Shown here piece by piece: positions 9,456 to 18,215 of a stretch of DNA of 64,000 nt. The notes beneath the pieces were generated by a model. The model saw nothing but the letters and a program-made list of their open reading frames with translations, had not been told where the DNA came from and did no database searches. Location: positions 2,455,001 through 2,519,000 of the forward strand of contig NZ_CP019331.1 in assembly GCF_002163835.1 (NCBI RefSeq), in the 5' to 3' direction. The position numbers and the translations under genes are program-made. Numbering within the stretch: position 1 is the stretch's first letter; each line of letters starts with the position of its first letter. This DNA is from Polaribacter sp. SA4-10 (GTDB lineage: Bacteria > Bacteroidota > Bacteroidia > Flavobacteriales > Flavobacteriaceae).

Positions 9456-10220
9456 TTATGTTGTTAAAATTAATGAACAATCAAGGTTTTTGATTATACT
9501 TTTTATATCTTGTTTTTTTCTATTAATAAAAAGTAAGTTTACTTTACTTTTAGATAAGTAGTGAGAAATGTGTTTTATTACGTTATCTCCTTTTTCAAAA
9601 ACAAACTCTACTATCTTCTTAGATGAATCATTTATATTTTTAGAATCTAATTTATCATCATTAATGCAAAAAGATATTAAAGATTTATCTGAATAAGAAA
9701 CAATAGTTTCTGTAAATTTATTTGAAAACATGTTTACATTACCTAATAAACCTAAAGAAATATCTGAACTTGCTTCTAATAAATTATTATCAGAAACAAT
9801 CATAACGGTGCCAGAATATTCTTTTAATACATGATCTATTATATTATCTCCAACAAAAGACAAAACTTTAGATTTACTTTTTCCTAAAACAATAATGTCT
9901 GGATTGGTTTCTTCTATTTGTTTACTAATTTCATTTTTTAAATTACCAAAAGAAATTTTGTAATTAATTTTTACATCTTCATTTTTAGATTGCTCTTTAA
10001 TAATTTTTTTAATTTTATTATCTACTTCTAAAAATTTCTCATTTATGGTTCTCATTGCAGAAAGCTGACTTTCTTTTTCTACAATATCTGTAGCTTTTTT
10101 AACACAGAAAAAGCTAATCTCTCCATCTACTATCTTTGCTAAATTTACACCATTTTTTATAATTTTTTCTGTTGATGAATCTATATCTGAAAGCACCAAT
10201 ATTTTACATTTTTGTTTCAT
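9456..10220 (-). CDS. Universal stress protein (UspA-like) domain protein
   Basis: A 254-residue cytoplasmic protein. Residues about 1-145 fit one UspA-type domain: KILVLSDIDSS at the start and PDIIVLGKSKS followed by VMIVSDNN near the end. The second half is shorter and more divergent, perhaps a degenerate second Usp domain. It lies between sulP and carbonic anhydrase genes, four bases after the sulP stop. It may regulate the transporter, but that is inferred only from position. Confidence 0.75.
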   Translation of the reverse strand: MKQKCKILVLSDIDSSTEKIIKNGVNLAKIVDGEISFFCVKKATDIVEKESQLSAMRTINEKFLEVDNKIKKIIKEQSKNEDVKINYKISFGNLKNEISKQIEETNPDIIVLGKSKSKVLSFVGDNIIDHVLKEYSGTVMIVSDNNLLEASSDISLGLLGNVNMFSNKFTETIVSYSDKSLISFCINDDKLDSKNINDSSKKIVEFVFEKGDNVIKHISHYLSKSKVNLLFINRKKQDIKSIIKNLDCSLILTT

Positions 10221-10224
10221 ATAT

Positions 10225-11808
10225 TTAGGCTGATTTTTTTGGTCTTAAATTAAAGAATTCTATATAACTTGGTGGATTTTCAACAATTCCTCTTTCAGAA
10301 GTTAATTTAATATCGATGTTTCTTTCTTTTGCCTTTATAGCAAAATCTTCTAAAATTTCTATAATATCATTATCTAAATATCTCGTTTTTCTTACATCTA
10401 ATTCTAAAAAAGTATCTCTTGGCAAACTGTCTAATTCTTTTAAAATAGCACCTTTGTTAAAGAAAGTAACTTCTTCTGCAAGCGTCATTTTAATTCTATG
10501 TTTTCCATTACTTTTATCTTCAATATGAAGAAAGTGAGAATTTTGAAAACTTTTTATCAATATTACTACAATACCAACTGCTAAGCCTAAACCAATACCA
10601 ACTAATAAATCTGTAAAAACAATACCTACAACAGTTACTGTAAATGGTATCCATTGTTTCCACCCCAATTGTATCATTTCTTTAAAAACACTAGGTTTTG
10701 CTAATTTATAACCAACAATTAATAAAATTGCAGATAAAACAGATAAAGGAATTTTATTTAATAAAGTTGGAATTAAAATAACAGAGATTAATAATAAAAA
10801 ACCATGAATAATTGCAGAAATCTTTGTTCTACCGCCAGATTGTATATTTGCAGAACTTCTTACAATTACTTGTGTAATTGGCAAACCACCAATTAAACCA
10901 GAAATAATATTTCCTGTTCCTTGTGCTAATAATTCTCTATTTGTTGGTGTTACGTTTTTATGCGGGTCTAATTTATCAGTGGCTTCGACACACAATAAAG
11001 TTTCTAAACTTGCTACTAAAGCTATCGTAAAGGCAGTAATCCAAACTTGAGGATTTGAAATTGCATTAAAATTAGGAAACCTAAATTGCCCTAAAAATGA
11101 ATCTAAATTATCTGGTACAGGGACACTTACTAAATGTGCTGCGCTTATTCCATACTTAGATTCTGAATCTGTAACAAAGAAGTATACTATACCAGCAACA
11201 ACCGCAACCAATGGACCTTGTACTATTTGAAAAATTTTTCCTTTTTTTGATAAAACATTGCTCCAAAGTATTAAAATACCCAAACCAATAACCCCTATTG
11301 TCGTAGCCCCTAAACTAATATTATTTAGAGTTTTAAATATTTCAGAAAATGTATTTTCACCATCTATTTGAAAGAAAGCAAAATCTCCTTCTGGGTCAGC
11401 ATCATATCCAAAAAAGTGAGGTATTTGCTTCAGAATTATTATAATTCCTATTCCTGTTAACATTCCTTTTATTACAGATGATGGAAAATAATACCCAATA
11501 ATTCCTGCTTTTAAAAAACCAAAAACTAACTGAATAACACCTCCTAAAACAACGGCAACTAAAAAATTTTCATAGCCCCCTAAAGTGCTAATTGCAGTTA
11601 ATACAATTGCCGCTAAACCTGCTGCAGGGCCACTTACTCCAATTTTAGAGCCACTTAAAAAACCTACTACTATACCACCAATAATTCCTGCAATTACTCC
11701 AGAAAAAAGAGGGGCACCACTTGCTAATGCAATACCCAAACATAAAGGTAATGCTACGAAAAACACTACAATACTTGCAGGAAAATCGTTTTTAATATAT
11801 TTAAACAT
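10225..11808 (-). CDS. SulP family transporter, probable bicarbonate carrier
   Basis: A 527-residue SulP carrier starting FPASIVVFFVALPLCLGIALASG, with the conserved SGPAAGLA block and TQVIVRSSANIQSGG region. A short STAS-like domain lies at about residues 430-520. It lacks the acidic insert found in the other SulP protein of this cluster, so the two are distinct paralogues. It opens the sulP-usp-carbonic anhydrase operon. Substrate assignment to bicarbonate is inference from this neighbourhood; sulfate or another anion is possible. Confidence 0.92.
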   Translation of the reverse strand: MFKYIKNDFPASIVVFFVALPLCLGIALASGAPLFSGVIAGIIGGIVVGFLSGSKIGVSGPAAGLAAIVLTAISTLGGYENFLVAVVLGGVIQLVFGFLKAGIIGYYFPSSVIKGMLTGIGIIIILKQIPHFFGYDADPEGDFAFFQIDGENTFSEIFKTLNNISLGATTIGVIGLGILILWSNVLSKKGKIFQIVQGPLVAVVAGIVYFFVTDSESKYGISAAHLVSVPVPDNLDSFLGQFRFPNFNAISNPQVWITAFTIALVASLETLLCVEATDKLDPHKNVTPTNRELLAQGTGNIISGLIGGLPITQVIVRSSANIQSGGRTKISAIIHGFLLLISVILIPTLLNKIPLSVLSAILLIVGYKLAKPSVFKEMIQLGWKQWIPFTVTVVGIVFTDLLVGIGLGLAVGIVVILIKSFQNSHFLHIEDKSNGKHRIKMTLAEEVTFFNKGAILKELDSLPRDTFLELDVRKTRYLDNDIIEILEDFAIKAKERNIDIKLTSERGIVENPPSYIEFFNLRPKKSA

Positions 11809-11894
11809 ATATAAAAGTATTTTTTACTCTAACTAGATTAGTTAAAGTTTTTTAAATTATAAATTTGATTGATTTTGTCTTAATTAACGAACTG

Positions 11895-12224
11895 TTAAGA
11901 CAATGATTTGGGTGGTGGTGTTGTGTTTTTTGGATACTCTGAAGTGTAGTTTGTAGATTTAAAACTCACATTCTTCTTTTTTTGAATTCCATTAATTATA
12001 AAATCATTAAAATGATCTGTAGTATGAATTTTAATTTCTAAATCTTTAGCCGATTCTTTTCCTTTATTTTCTTCTTCTTCATTTATATCAAGAAAAAAAG
12101 CAATGTTTGGAGTATCATCAACTAAACTAATTACTGTAGGAGTAATTATTAAAGTCGAAAATAGTAAGGTAAAAAAAAGTGCAATTTTAACTTTCAATGA
12201 GTATCTTTTTTTGGCTTTATGCAA
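11895..12224 (-). CDS. Hypothetical single-pass membrane protein
   Basis: A 109-residue protein with a basic start (MHKAKKRYSLKVK), one hydrophobic segment at about residues 12-33, and a mostly hydrophilic remainder that ends in a threonine/proline-rich tail (NTTPPPKS). It could be an uncleaved signal anchor facing the periplasm. I do not recognise a family. It follows batE by 27 bases on the same strand and may be the last gene of the bat transcript. Confidence 0.6.
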   Translation of the reverse strand: MHKAKKRYSLKVKIALFFTLLFSTLIITPTVISLVDDTPNIAFFLDINEEEENKGKESAKDLEIKIHTTDHFNDFIINGIQKKKNVSFKSTNYTSEYPKNTTPPPKSLS

Positions 12225-12251
12225 AAATAGGAAATAATTGTTAAATAAAAA

Positions 12252-13010
12252 TTAAAAATCGTTCAACAGTTTTATTTCATCTGCAATTATCCAACCTAAT
12301 TTACCATCTACTAATTTAATCTTTTTCCAGTTATCAACAGCGTCTAAAACTATAACCTTTGTACCTTCATGTAAAGTAAAAACTTTTTCAGAATTTAATG
12401 TTGGTGCATTTCTAACTGCTGTTTTTTCTGCAAAAACAATTGCTACCTTATTTTTTTTAGAAAAATGATATTGATTATAAGTGATGAATAAAGAAGTTAC
12501 TAAGAGTATAAAACTAAAAATACTTGTAGCAAAATAAATACGTTTTTTTGAAGGAACATCAGCAAAATAGAATAATAACAATAGTAAACTTGCTAAAACA
12601 GAAAATACAATTACAACAACTGCCCATTGGTTGTAGGATAGTTTTTGTAAATAATTTTTATTAAATCTTTGCAAAACTGTTTTGGGTAATTCTTCAATAT
12701 TATCTAAAGCCAATCGTTTAGCAAAAACCAAGTTGTTTTTTACATCTTGATTTAAAGGGTTTAATTTTAAAGCCTTTTCATAGTAATAAATTGTTGGGCC
12801 AACTTTATTAAGTTTGTAATAAGAGTTTCCTAAATTATAATATAATTCTGATGAAACTAAATCTTGAGATTCAATTTTTTTGTATTCTTCTATTGCTTCT
12901 TCAAATTGGCCGTTTTTGTATAAATTATTTGCATTAGAAAACAAACTATCTACCTCTTGAGAGGAGAGAGTGGTGGCAATTAATAAGAATATAAAAAGTA
13001 TTTTTTTCAT
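12252..13010 (-). CDS. batE: BatE: TPR and SH3b domain membrane protein
   Basis: The 252-residue protein has a signal peptide (to about residue 18), tetratricopeptide repeats at about 20-95 (NLYKNGQFEEAIEEYKK and SELYYNLGNSYYKLNK), two membrane helices around 130-180, and a C-terminal bacterial SH3 domain (VRNAPTLNSEKVFTLHEG). This order matches BatE of Bacteroidota aerotolerance operons. It starts two bases after the batD stop. The function is envelope-related; biochemical detail is not established. Confidence 0.88.
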   Translation of the reverse strand: MKKILFIFLLIATTLSSQEVDSLFSNANNLYKNGQFEEAIEEYKKIESQDLVSSELYYNLGNSYYKLNKVGPTIYYYEKALKLNPLNQDVKNNLVFAKRLALDNIEELPKTVLQRFNKNYLQKLSYNQWAVVVIVFSVLASLLLLLFYFADVPSKKRIYFATSIFSFILLVTSLFITYNQYHFSKKNKVAIVFAEKTAVRNAPTLNSEKVFTLHEGTKVIVLDAVDNWKKIKLVDGKLGWIIADEIKLLNDF

Positions 13011-13011
13011 C

Positions 13012-14775
13012 TTAAAATTGTTTATCTAATTTAATAATTACTTGTTTTGCTCTCTCAAATTCTTCCTTCATTTCTGTATTTGTTATTTGTGAATAACGCG
13101 CCATATCAGAATGTTTTAAAACTTCAATAAATTGATGAATTGTAGTTGAATCTACTTCTCTTTCTTGTAGAATTTGAGTAATTTTTTCTTTACTAATATC
13201 AGCAGTTTCTATTCCTAATTTTGCCTTTAAGTAATTGTGTAAAGCACGTTCTAAAGCTTCATAAAAAGCTTCTTTTTTACCCAATTGTTTTTCTGCTTCA
13301 GATAAATATTTTTTAGCCAATCTTTCTGCTTTTCTTAATTTATTACCCATAACATCATTATTTCTTTCCTCATTCTTTTTAGCAATAAACAGCCCTACAG
13401 GAATTGCTATTAAAGGCAGGAATAATAAAATGTAAAACAAGTTAGATTTGTAAAAATCAGCATTTTTTAAAGGTTGAAAACTACTTTTTGTCTGTATGTA
13501 TCTAAAGTTTTTTCCCGTTGTTTTTATGGCTTGTTTTCTTACGGTATTACTATCAATACTTGATACTAATTCTTTTCCTTCTAACACATTAACCAAGAAA
13601 TCTTCTGTAGCTATTGTGTGGTATTTTTTTTCATTCGGATTAAAATACGAGAAAGAAACATTCGGAATTTTATATTTCCCTTTATACTGAGGTACAACGG
13701 TATATAACTCAGAAACTGAGCCCGTAATTCCGTTTGTTTTAACGCTAACTTTTTCTTTCCTTTCTGGTTGATATATTTCTAATTCAACAGGAGTTGTAAC
13801 TTCTGGTAGTTCAAACAATTTTAAATTTCCTTTACCAGACACAACAACTTTTATTTGCGAAGTCTCATTTGCTTTTAAAGCATTTTTACTCAAAGAAACA
13901 TCAAAATTAAATTCACCTACTGCACCATTAAAATTTGCTGGTTTCCCCTCTAGAGGAAGACTTTTTGGAATAATTACTTTTTTGGTAGAAGAAAATTCTT
14001 TGCGAATATTTTTTGAAATTACATTTCCAAAAAAATCAGCTCTACCTGTAGGAACACCAATAACAATATCCATTTTCATAGGATCTATTGTTAATCTTCC
14101 TGATTTTGTAGGGATTAATAGTGCCTTTTGAAGTACAATATATCTATAATCTTCACCATTATATTTCCCTAATTTAACAGGAAACCCATTAATTTTAATT
14201 TCTTGATTCCAAAAACCATTGTACTGTGGTGCTTCTGTAACAGAAGTATCATAAACACTTACGCTTTCACTAACATACAATCTATACTCTACATAAACAC
14301 CTTCACCAACATAAGGTTTAGATTTTGAAATTTCTGCAACTAAATGTATGTTTTGTTGTGCAATATAGCTTGGGTCATTTGGGTTTTTAGGAAGATCTAC
14401 AGCGTCTAAAACAATAATTTTTATCGGTTCAGATTTTATTATTTTACCACCAATTTTTATACTTGCAGGATTAATAACTAACTCACCTTTTCTTTTTGGT
14501 TGAATAATATACGTATAGGATTGTGTAAAACTAGATTTTCCATTAATCCAAGATTGGCTAACAGACTGACTTGGGCCACCAACAATTTTAAAATTGGTGA
14601 AACCTGGAGGTGAAAAGTTGTCTCCACCTTGTTTATTAATTGCAAACTCAATTCTTAAACGCTGATTTAGGCCAAGTTTATTTTTGCTAACTTTTGCCTT
14701 TAAAGTTGCTTCTTGTGCCATCACAGAAAGTGATAACAAGCTAATAAATAACGATATGTAAAATTTCAACTTCAT
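13012..14775 (-). CDS. batD: BatD family protein
   Basis: About 587 residues. I chose the ATG at 14773-14775 because it opens a standard signal peptide (MKLKFYISLFISLLSLSVMA); an in-frame start eight codons earlier would draw its residues from an intergenic repeat. The large periplasmic part is built of beta-rich BatD/oxygen-tolerance domains (family hallmark GPSQSVSQSW near the start), followed by a membrane helix at about residues 440-465 and a cytoplasmic helical tail. It belongs to the moxR-bat operon, which is linked to aerotolerance and stress in Bacteroides; the mechanism is unclear. Confidence 0.9.
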   Translation of the reverse strand: MKLKFYISLFISLLSLSVMAQEATLKAKVSKNKLGLNQRLRIEFAINKQGGDNFSPPGFTNFKIVGGPSQSVSQSWINGKSSFTQSYTYIIQPKRKGELVINPASIKIGGKIIKSEPIKIIVLDAVDLPKNPNDPSYIAQQNIHLVAEISKSKPYVGEGVYVEYRLYVSESVSVYDTSVTEAPQYNGFWNQEIKINGFPVKLGKYNGEDYRYIVLQKALLIPTKSGRLTIDPMKMDIVIGVPTGRADFFGNVISKNIRKEFSSTKKVIIPKSLPLEGKPANFNGAVGEFNFDVSLSKNALKANETSQIKVVVSGKGNLKLFELPEVTTPVELEIYQPERKEKVSVKTNGITGSVSELYTVVPQYKGKYKIPNVSFSYFNPNEKKYHTIATEDFLVNVLEGKELVSSIDSNTVRKQAIKTTGKNFRYIQTKSSFQPLKNADFYKSNLFYILLFLPLIAIPVGLFIAKKNEERNNDVMGNKLRKAERLAKKYLSEAEKQLGKKEAFYEALERALHNYLKAKLGIETADISKEKITQILQEREVDSTTIHQFIEVLKHSDMARYSQITNTEMKEEFERAKQVIIKLDKQF

Positions 14776-14790
14776 ATTTGTCCCTCTTAT

Positions 14791-14884
14791 TCTCCCCAAA
14801 GGGGAGAGACACTCCTGCCTTAATTTTATGTTTTTTATTACAGTATGTAACAGTGAAACAATTACACAAATAAACGATTAAACA
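14791..14884. repeat. Intergenic repeats between batC and batD
   Basis: TCTCCCC-AAA-GGGGAGA at 14791-14807 is a perfect small hairpin. At 14859-14884 a word beginning CAATTACACAAATAAACG resembles the right arm of the IVP-associated repeat found at 17144-17197 and 20085-20117. This may be a degenerate third copy of that repeat family. Confidence 0.5.
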
Positions 14885-14891
14885 TGTACTT

Positions 14892-15704
14892 CTACCAATC
14901 TTTTTCTTGTTTTACTTTTTTCCCTCTTGCTTTTTTAGCATTCATTTTCTTTTGTGTCTTTTTCTCTTCATTACTTAAGCTTTCTAGCAACTGCTTAATT
15001 TGCTGAGGAGTCATTTTACTTTGCTTAGGTTTTTGCTTTTGCTTCTCTTTCTCTTTAGAATCTTTGTTAGGATCTTTGTTTTTTTCTTTATCCTTGTCTC
15101 CTTTTCCGTCTTTATCTTTATCGTCTTTTTTATCCTTATCTCCTTCGTCTTTGTTTTCTTTATTTTTATCGTCTTTATCTTTATTGTCCTTATCGTCTTT
15201 TTTATCCTTGTCTTTATTTTTGTCGTCTTTATTATCTTGTTTCTCTTTTTCTAATAATTGTTGGGCAACGGCTAAGTTATAACGAGTTTCATCATCTGTA
15301 GGATTGTTTCTTAATGCATTTTTATATGCATCTACAGCAGGTTGATATTGTTTAGATTCCATATTTGCATTACCAATATTATGATAGGCTTCTGCTTTTG
15401 TAAACTTATCTGTTGCTGTTTTTGCAGTTAATTCATATTGAGGAACAGCTTCTTTAAAGTTTTGGGTTTCATACAAAGCATTTCCTAAATTATAGTTTGC
15501 TTTTTCGTAATTTGTATCATTTCCTAAGGCCTTTTTATAAGCAACAGAAGCATCTGTAAAACGTTTTTGTTGGTATAATTGATTTCCATCTCTAACTAAT
15601 TTTCTAGCCTTACGTTGCAAAGCAATAGAATCTTTTTGAGCTACTATTTCTGCGGATGAGAATAGCATCAAAAAAATAATTAATAGGTATTTTAATTTTT
15701 TCAT
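14892..15704 (-). CDS. batC: BatC: TPR protein with a Lys/Asp-rich low-complexity tail
   Basis: About 270 residues. The ATG at 15702-15704 gives a clean signal peptide (MKKLKYLLIIFLMLFSSAEIVA) and lies one base after the batB stop, so I prefer it to an in-frame start 12 codons upstream. Three or more TPR units cover about residues 30-140 (YEKANYNLGNALYETQNFKEA; the first 20 letters show the pattern). A highly charged K/D/E/N-rich stretch of about 80 residues follows, then a short MTPQQIKQLLE segment. TPR proteins scaffold complexes, here probably BatA/BatB. Confidence 0.87.
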   Translation of the reverse strand: MKKLKYLLIIFLMLFSSAEIVAQKDSIALQRKARKLVRDGNQLYQQKRFTDASVAYKKALGNDTNYEKANYNLGNALYETQNFKEAVPQYELTAKTATDKFTKAEAYHNIGNANMESKQYQPAVDAYKNALRNNPTDDETRYNLAVAQQLLEKEKQDNKDDKNKDKDKKDDKDNKDKDDKNKENKDEGDKDKKDDKDKDGKGDKDKEKNKDPNKDSKEKEKQKQKPKQSKMTPQQIKQLLESLSNEEKKTQKKMNAKKARGKKVKQEKDW

Positions 15705-15705
15705 T

Positions 15706-16752
15706 TTATTTCTTGGCTTTTTCTTCATTAAACAAATCAACTTTTCTTAACCATTTTGTTTTCTTTTCAAATAAGAATACATCCATAATTAAAAAGAATA
15801 AACCAATGGCTAAAAACCATTGAAATTGATCTTTATAATCGGAAAATTGTTTTGTTTCAAACTCATTTTTCTCTGCATTTGCAATAATTTCTGCAATGCT
15901 ATTTACAGGGTTGTCTGTAAAATTCCCATCTATATATTTTCCTTCACCTATATCTGCAATTCCTTGTAAAATTTCTGGCATGCGTTTGGTAATAACAGTT
16001 TCTCCTTTGTTATCTTTTTTATAACCAATCATAGCGCCATTTAAACGCATAGGAATTGGGCCTCCTTTTTCTAATCCAACACCAATTGTATAGATTTTAA
16101 CGCCTTCGTTTGTTAAGTTCTGAGCAACTTGTTTAGTGTCTTCTTGGTGATCTTCACCATCTGAAATAATGATTAAAAACCGGTTAGTTTGGTCATCATT
16201 ATTATAATAGGTTTTTGCTAATTCTAATGCACCATTAATATCTGTTCCTTGGCTAGAAACCATATCTGGATTTGCGTTTTGCAAAAACATATTGGCAGCT
16301 GCATGATCTGTTGTTATTGGTAATAATGGATACGAATTTCCTGCATAAATAATAATACCAACTCTATCACTACCTAGTTTATCTATTATTTTAGAAATAA
16401 TTTGTTTCGCTTTTTCTAACCTATTTGGCGCAATATCTTCTGCCAACATACTTTTAGAAACATCTAAAGCAAAAACAACATCTACACCTTCTCTTTTTAT
16501 GGTTTTTAATTTGGTTCCCATTTTAGGATTCACCAATGAAATTATTAAAAATGAGATTCCTAAAAGCAGTATTATTAATTTTAAAATGGATTTAAAGGGT
16601 GATGCGTTTGGCGCTAATCTTTCTAATAAAAGGGAGTTAGAAAATTTACGTTGGGTTCTTTTTTTCCACCATAAAACCAACAAGAAAATGACAATTATTG
16701 CTGGGATTATTGCAAATAAGTAAAAATATATTGGTTCTTCTATTTTGTACAT
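15706..16752 (-). CDS. batB: BatB: von Willebrand factor A domain membrane protein
   Basis: A 348-residue protein with membrane helices at about residues 8-28 and 57-75, a VWA domain at about 90-285, and a final helix near 310-330. The metal-ion adhesion site DVSKS is at 97-101, and the DGEDH motif completes it. This is the BatB layout. It probably forms a membrane complex with BatA and the TPR protein BatC. The upstream gap to batA is occupied by the IVP element, so the original operon spacing has been disturbed. Confidence 0.92.
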   Translation of the reverse strand: MYKIEEPIYFYLFAIIPAIIVIFLLVLWWKKRTQRKFSNSLLLERLAPNASPFKSILKLIILLLGISFLIISLVNPKMGTKLKTIKREGVDVVFALDVSKSMLAEDIAPNRLEKAKQIISKIIDKLGSDRVGIIIYAGNSYPLLPITTDHAAANMFLQNANPDMVSSQGTDINGALELAKTYYNNDDQTNRFLIIISDGEDHQEDTKQVAQNLTNEGVKIYTIGVGLEKGGPIPMRLNGAMIGYKKDNKGETVITKRMPEILQGIADIGEGKYIDGNFTDNPVNSIAEIIANAEKNEFETKQFSDYKDQFQWFLAIGLFFLIMDVFLFEKKTKWLRKVDLFNEEKAKK

Positions 16753-16758
16753 TTGTTA

Positions 16759-17197
16759 GAGTGTGTAATCGTGTAATTGTTTATTTGTTTAACTGTGCTT
16801 TTCTCAAAGCATTCAACATATTTGATATTTTATAGATTCTCTCTCTCAATTTTAGATATTCTACTTCAGAAATAAATTCTAATTCTTTTGATACTATTAT
16901 ATGATTTAAGACTTCCATTGTTGTGCTAAATGCAATTGTTGTAAAATGTGCTTTGTCTTTATTTGTAATTCTAGATGTTCCTTCTGCTAAATTTGCAGCA
17001 ATTGAATTTGTAGCTCGTCTAATCTGACTTACTAACCCAAATTTTTCATCCGCGGGAAAAGAAGAAGTAATCTTATAAATGTCTTTAGAAAGCTTAACTG
17101 CTTCTTTCCAAACTTCTAATTTTTCAAATGAAAAAACATACATATAATTACACTTTTAACATTTACACTATTCAACAATTAACCAATTACACATTAA
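16759..17197. repeat. IVP element: repeat arms around a four-helix-bundle gene
   Basis: The left arm begins GTGTGTAATCGTGTAATTG (16761-16779). The right side at 17144-17195 contains AATTACAC, TTCAACAATTAACC and CAATTACACATT, so the arms are roughly inverted. The left arm matches the start of the repeat at 20002-20021 almost base for base. The four-helix gene lies between the arms and its last codons run into the left arm. I read this as one insertion unit; mobility itself is inferred. Confidence 0.55.
16781..17143 (-). CDS. Four helix bundle protein (23S rRNA intervening-sequence/S23 family)
   Basis: A 120-residue all-helical protein of the S23/IVP family, recognised by FEKLEVWKEAVKLSKDIY at the start, RRATNSIAANLAEG in the middle and the spaced helices to the end. 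Members were first found encoded in 23S rRNA intervening sequences, but many copies sit elsewhere in Bacteroidota genomes; the function is unknown. Here it splits batA from batB and is enclosed in repeat arms. The related DGR accessory protein Avd has the same fold, but no reverse transcriptase is nearby. Confidence 0.9.
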   Translation of the reverse strand: MYVFSFEKLEVWKEAVKLSKDIYKITSSFPADEKFGLVSQIRRATNSIAANLAEGTSRITNKDKAHFTTIAFSTTMEVLNHIIVSKELEFISEVEYLKLRERIYKISNMLNALRKAQLNK

Positions 17198-17198
17198 T

Positions 17199-18215
17199 TT
17201 ATATAAAACTCTTAAATAGTGTGTTTCTTAAAATAAATTCTAGTACTAATAATCCTAATCCGAAAAACACAAATAGTCTGTATTTTTCTTGATAATTATA
17301 ATATTTGAACTCTTCTATTTTTGTTTTTTCAAGTTTGTCAATTTCATCATAAATTGCTTTTAACTTGGTGTTATCTGTTGCTCTAAAATATTTTCCTTCT
17401 GTTTCTGTAGCAATAAATTTCAACAATTCTTCATCAATTTCTACCTGTTGTTTTCTAAATTGTAATTTACCAGTTCTAGGATCTCTACTCCAAGGAAAAT
17501 CTGCCATTCCATTTGTCCCAATTCCAATTGTATAGGTTTTAATTCCTAATTCTTTAGCTAATTCAGTTGCAGTTCTAGGATCTATATTTCCAGAATTATT
17601 TACACCATCAGTTAAAAGAATAATAACTTTACTTTTTGCGGTACTTTCTTTTAATCTATTTACTGCAGAGCCTAAGCCCATTCCTATTGCAGTTCCGCCT
17701 TCTAATTGTCCCCATTTAAGTTCAGAAATTGTCCGTTTTACTATGCCTTTATCACTAGTAATTGGTGTTTGCGTAAAACTTTCTCCAGCATAAACTACAA
17801 TACCTATTCTATCATTTGGTCTTCTATCTATAAAATCTACCGCTACTTTTTTTAATGCTTCTAATCTGTTAGGTTTTAAATCTCTTGCCAACATACTTGC
17901 AGAAACATCTATTGCCATAACAATATCTATACCTCTGTTTGTTTTTGTTTTTTTACTTACAGCAACATTTCTAGGTCTAGCTAAAGCAATTATAATAGCA
18001 GCTAAAGCTAATATTCTTACTACATATAAGAGTGGTTTTAATTTTGGTAAAATAGAAGTTGTTGCTTTAAAACCTTTAATGCTTGGCATTGTTAAAACTG
18101 CAGCGTCTTTTTTACGCATAAAAAAATACCAGATTGCTAATAAAGGGATTATTAGTAGCAGCCATAAAAATTCTGGATTATTAAATTCAATATTATTCCA
18201 ATTCATCATCTTCAA
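17199..18215 (-). CDS. batA: BatA: von Willebrand factor A domain membrane protein
   Basis: A 338-residue protein: membrane helices at about residues 14-32 and 60-80, VWA domain about 92-290 with MIDAS motif DVSAS at 103-107, and a C-terminal helix near 310-330. It resembles BatB, and the two usually follow each other directly; here an IVP element separates them. Its start overlaps the 3' end of the upstream BatD-like gene by 23 bases, which indicates translational coupling. Confidence 0.92.
   Translation of the reverse strand: MKMMNWNNIEFNNPEFLWLLLIIPLLAIWYFFMRKKDAAVLTMPSIKGFKATTSILPKLKPLLYVVRILALAAIIIALARPRNVAVSKKTKTNRGIDIVMAIDVSASMLARDLKPNRLEALKKVAVDFIDRRPNDRIGIVVYAGESFTQTPITSDKGIVKRTISELKWGQLEGGTAIGMGLGSAVNRLKESTAKSKVIILLTDGVNNSGNIDPRTATELAKELGIKTYTIGIGTNGMADFPWSRDPRTGKLQFRKQQVEIDEELLKFIATETEGKYFRATDNTKLKAIYDEIDKLEKTKIEEFKYYNYQEKYRLFVFFGLGLLVLEFILRNTLFKSFI

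Noticed and set aside
15000..15282. Long Phe/Leu/Ser-rich reading frames on the plus strand
   Set aside because: They are the antisense of the Lys/Asp-rich tail of BatC; low-complexity codons keep several frames open by chance.
16781..17143. The four-helix-bundle gene as the Avd accessory gene of a DGR
   Set aside because: It has S23/IVP signatures, its own flanking arms, no reverse transcriptase or template next to it, and lies over 20 kb from the candidate variable gene.
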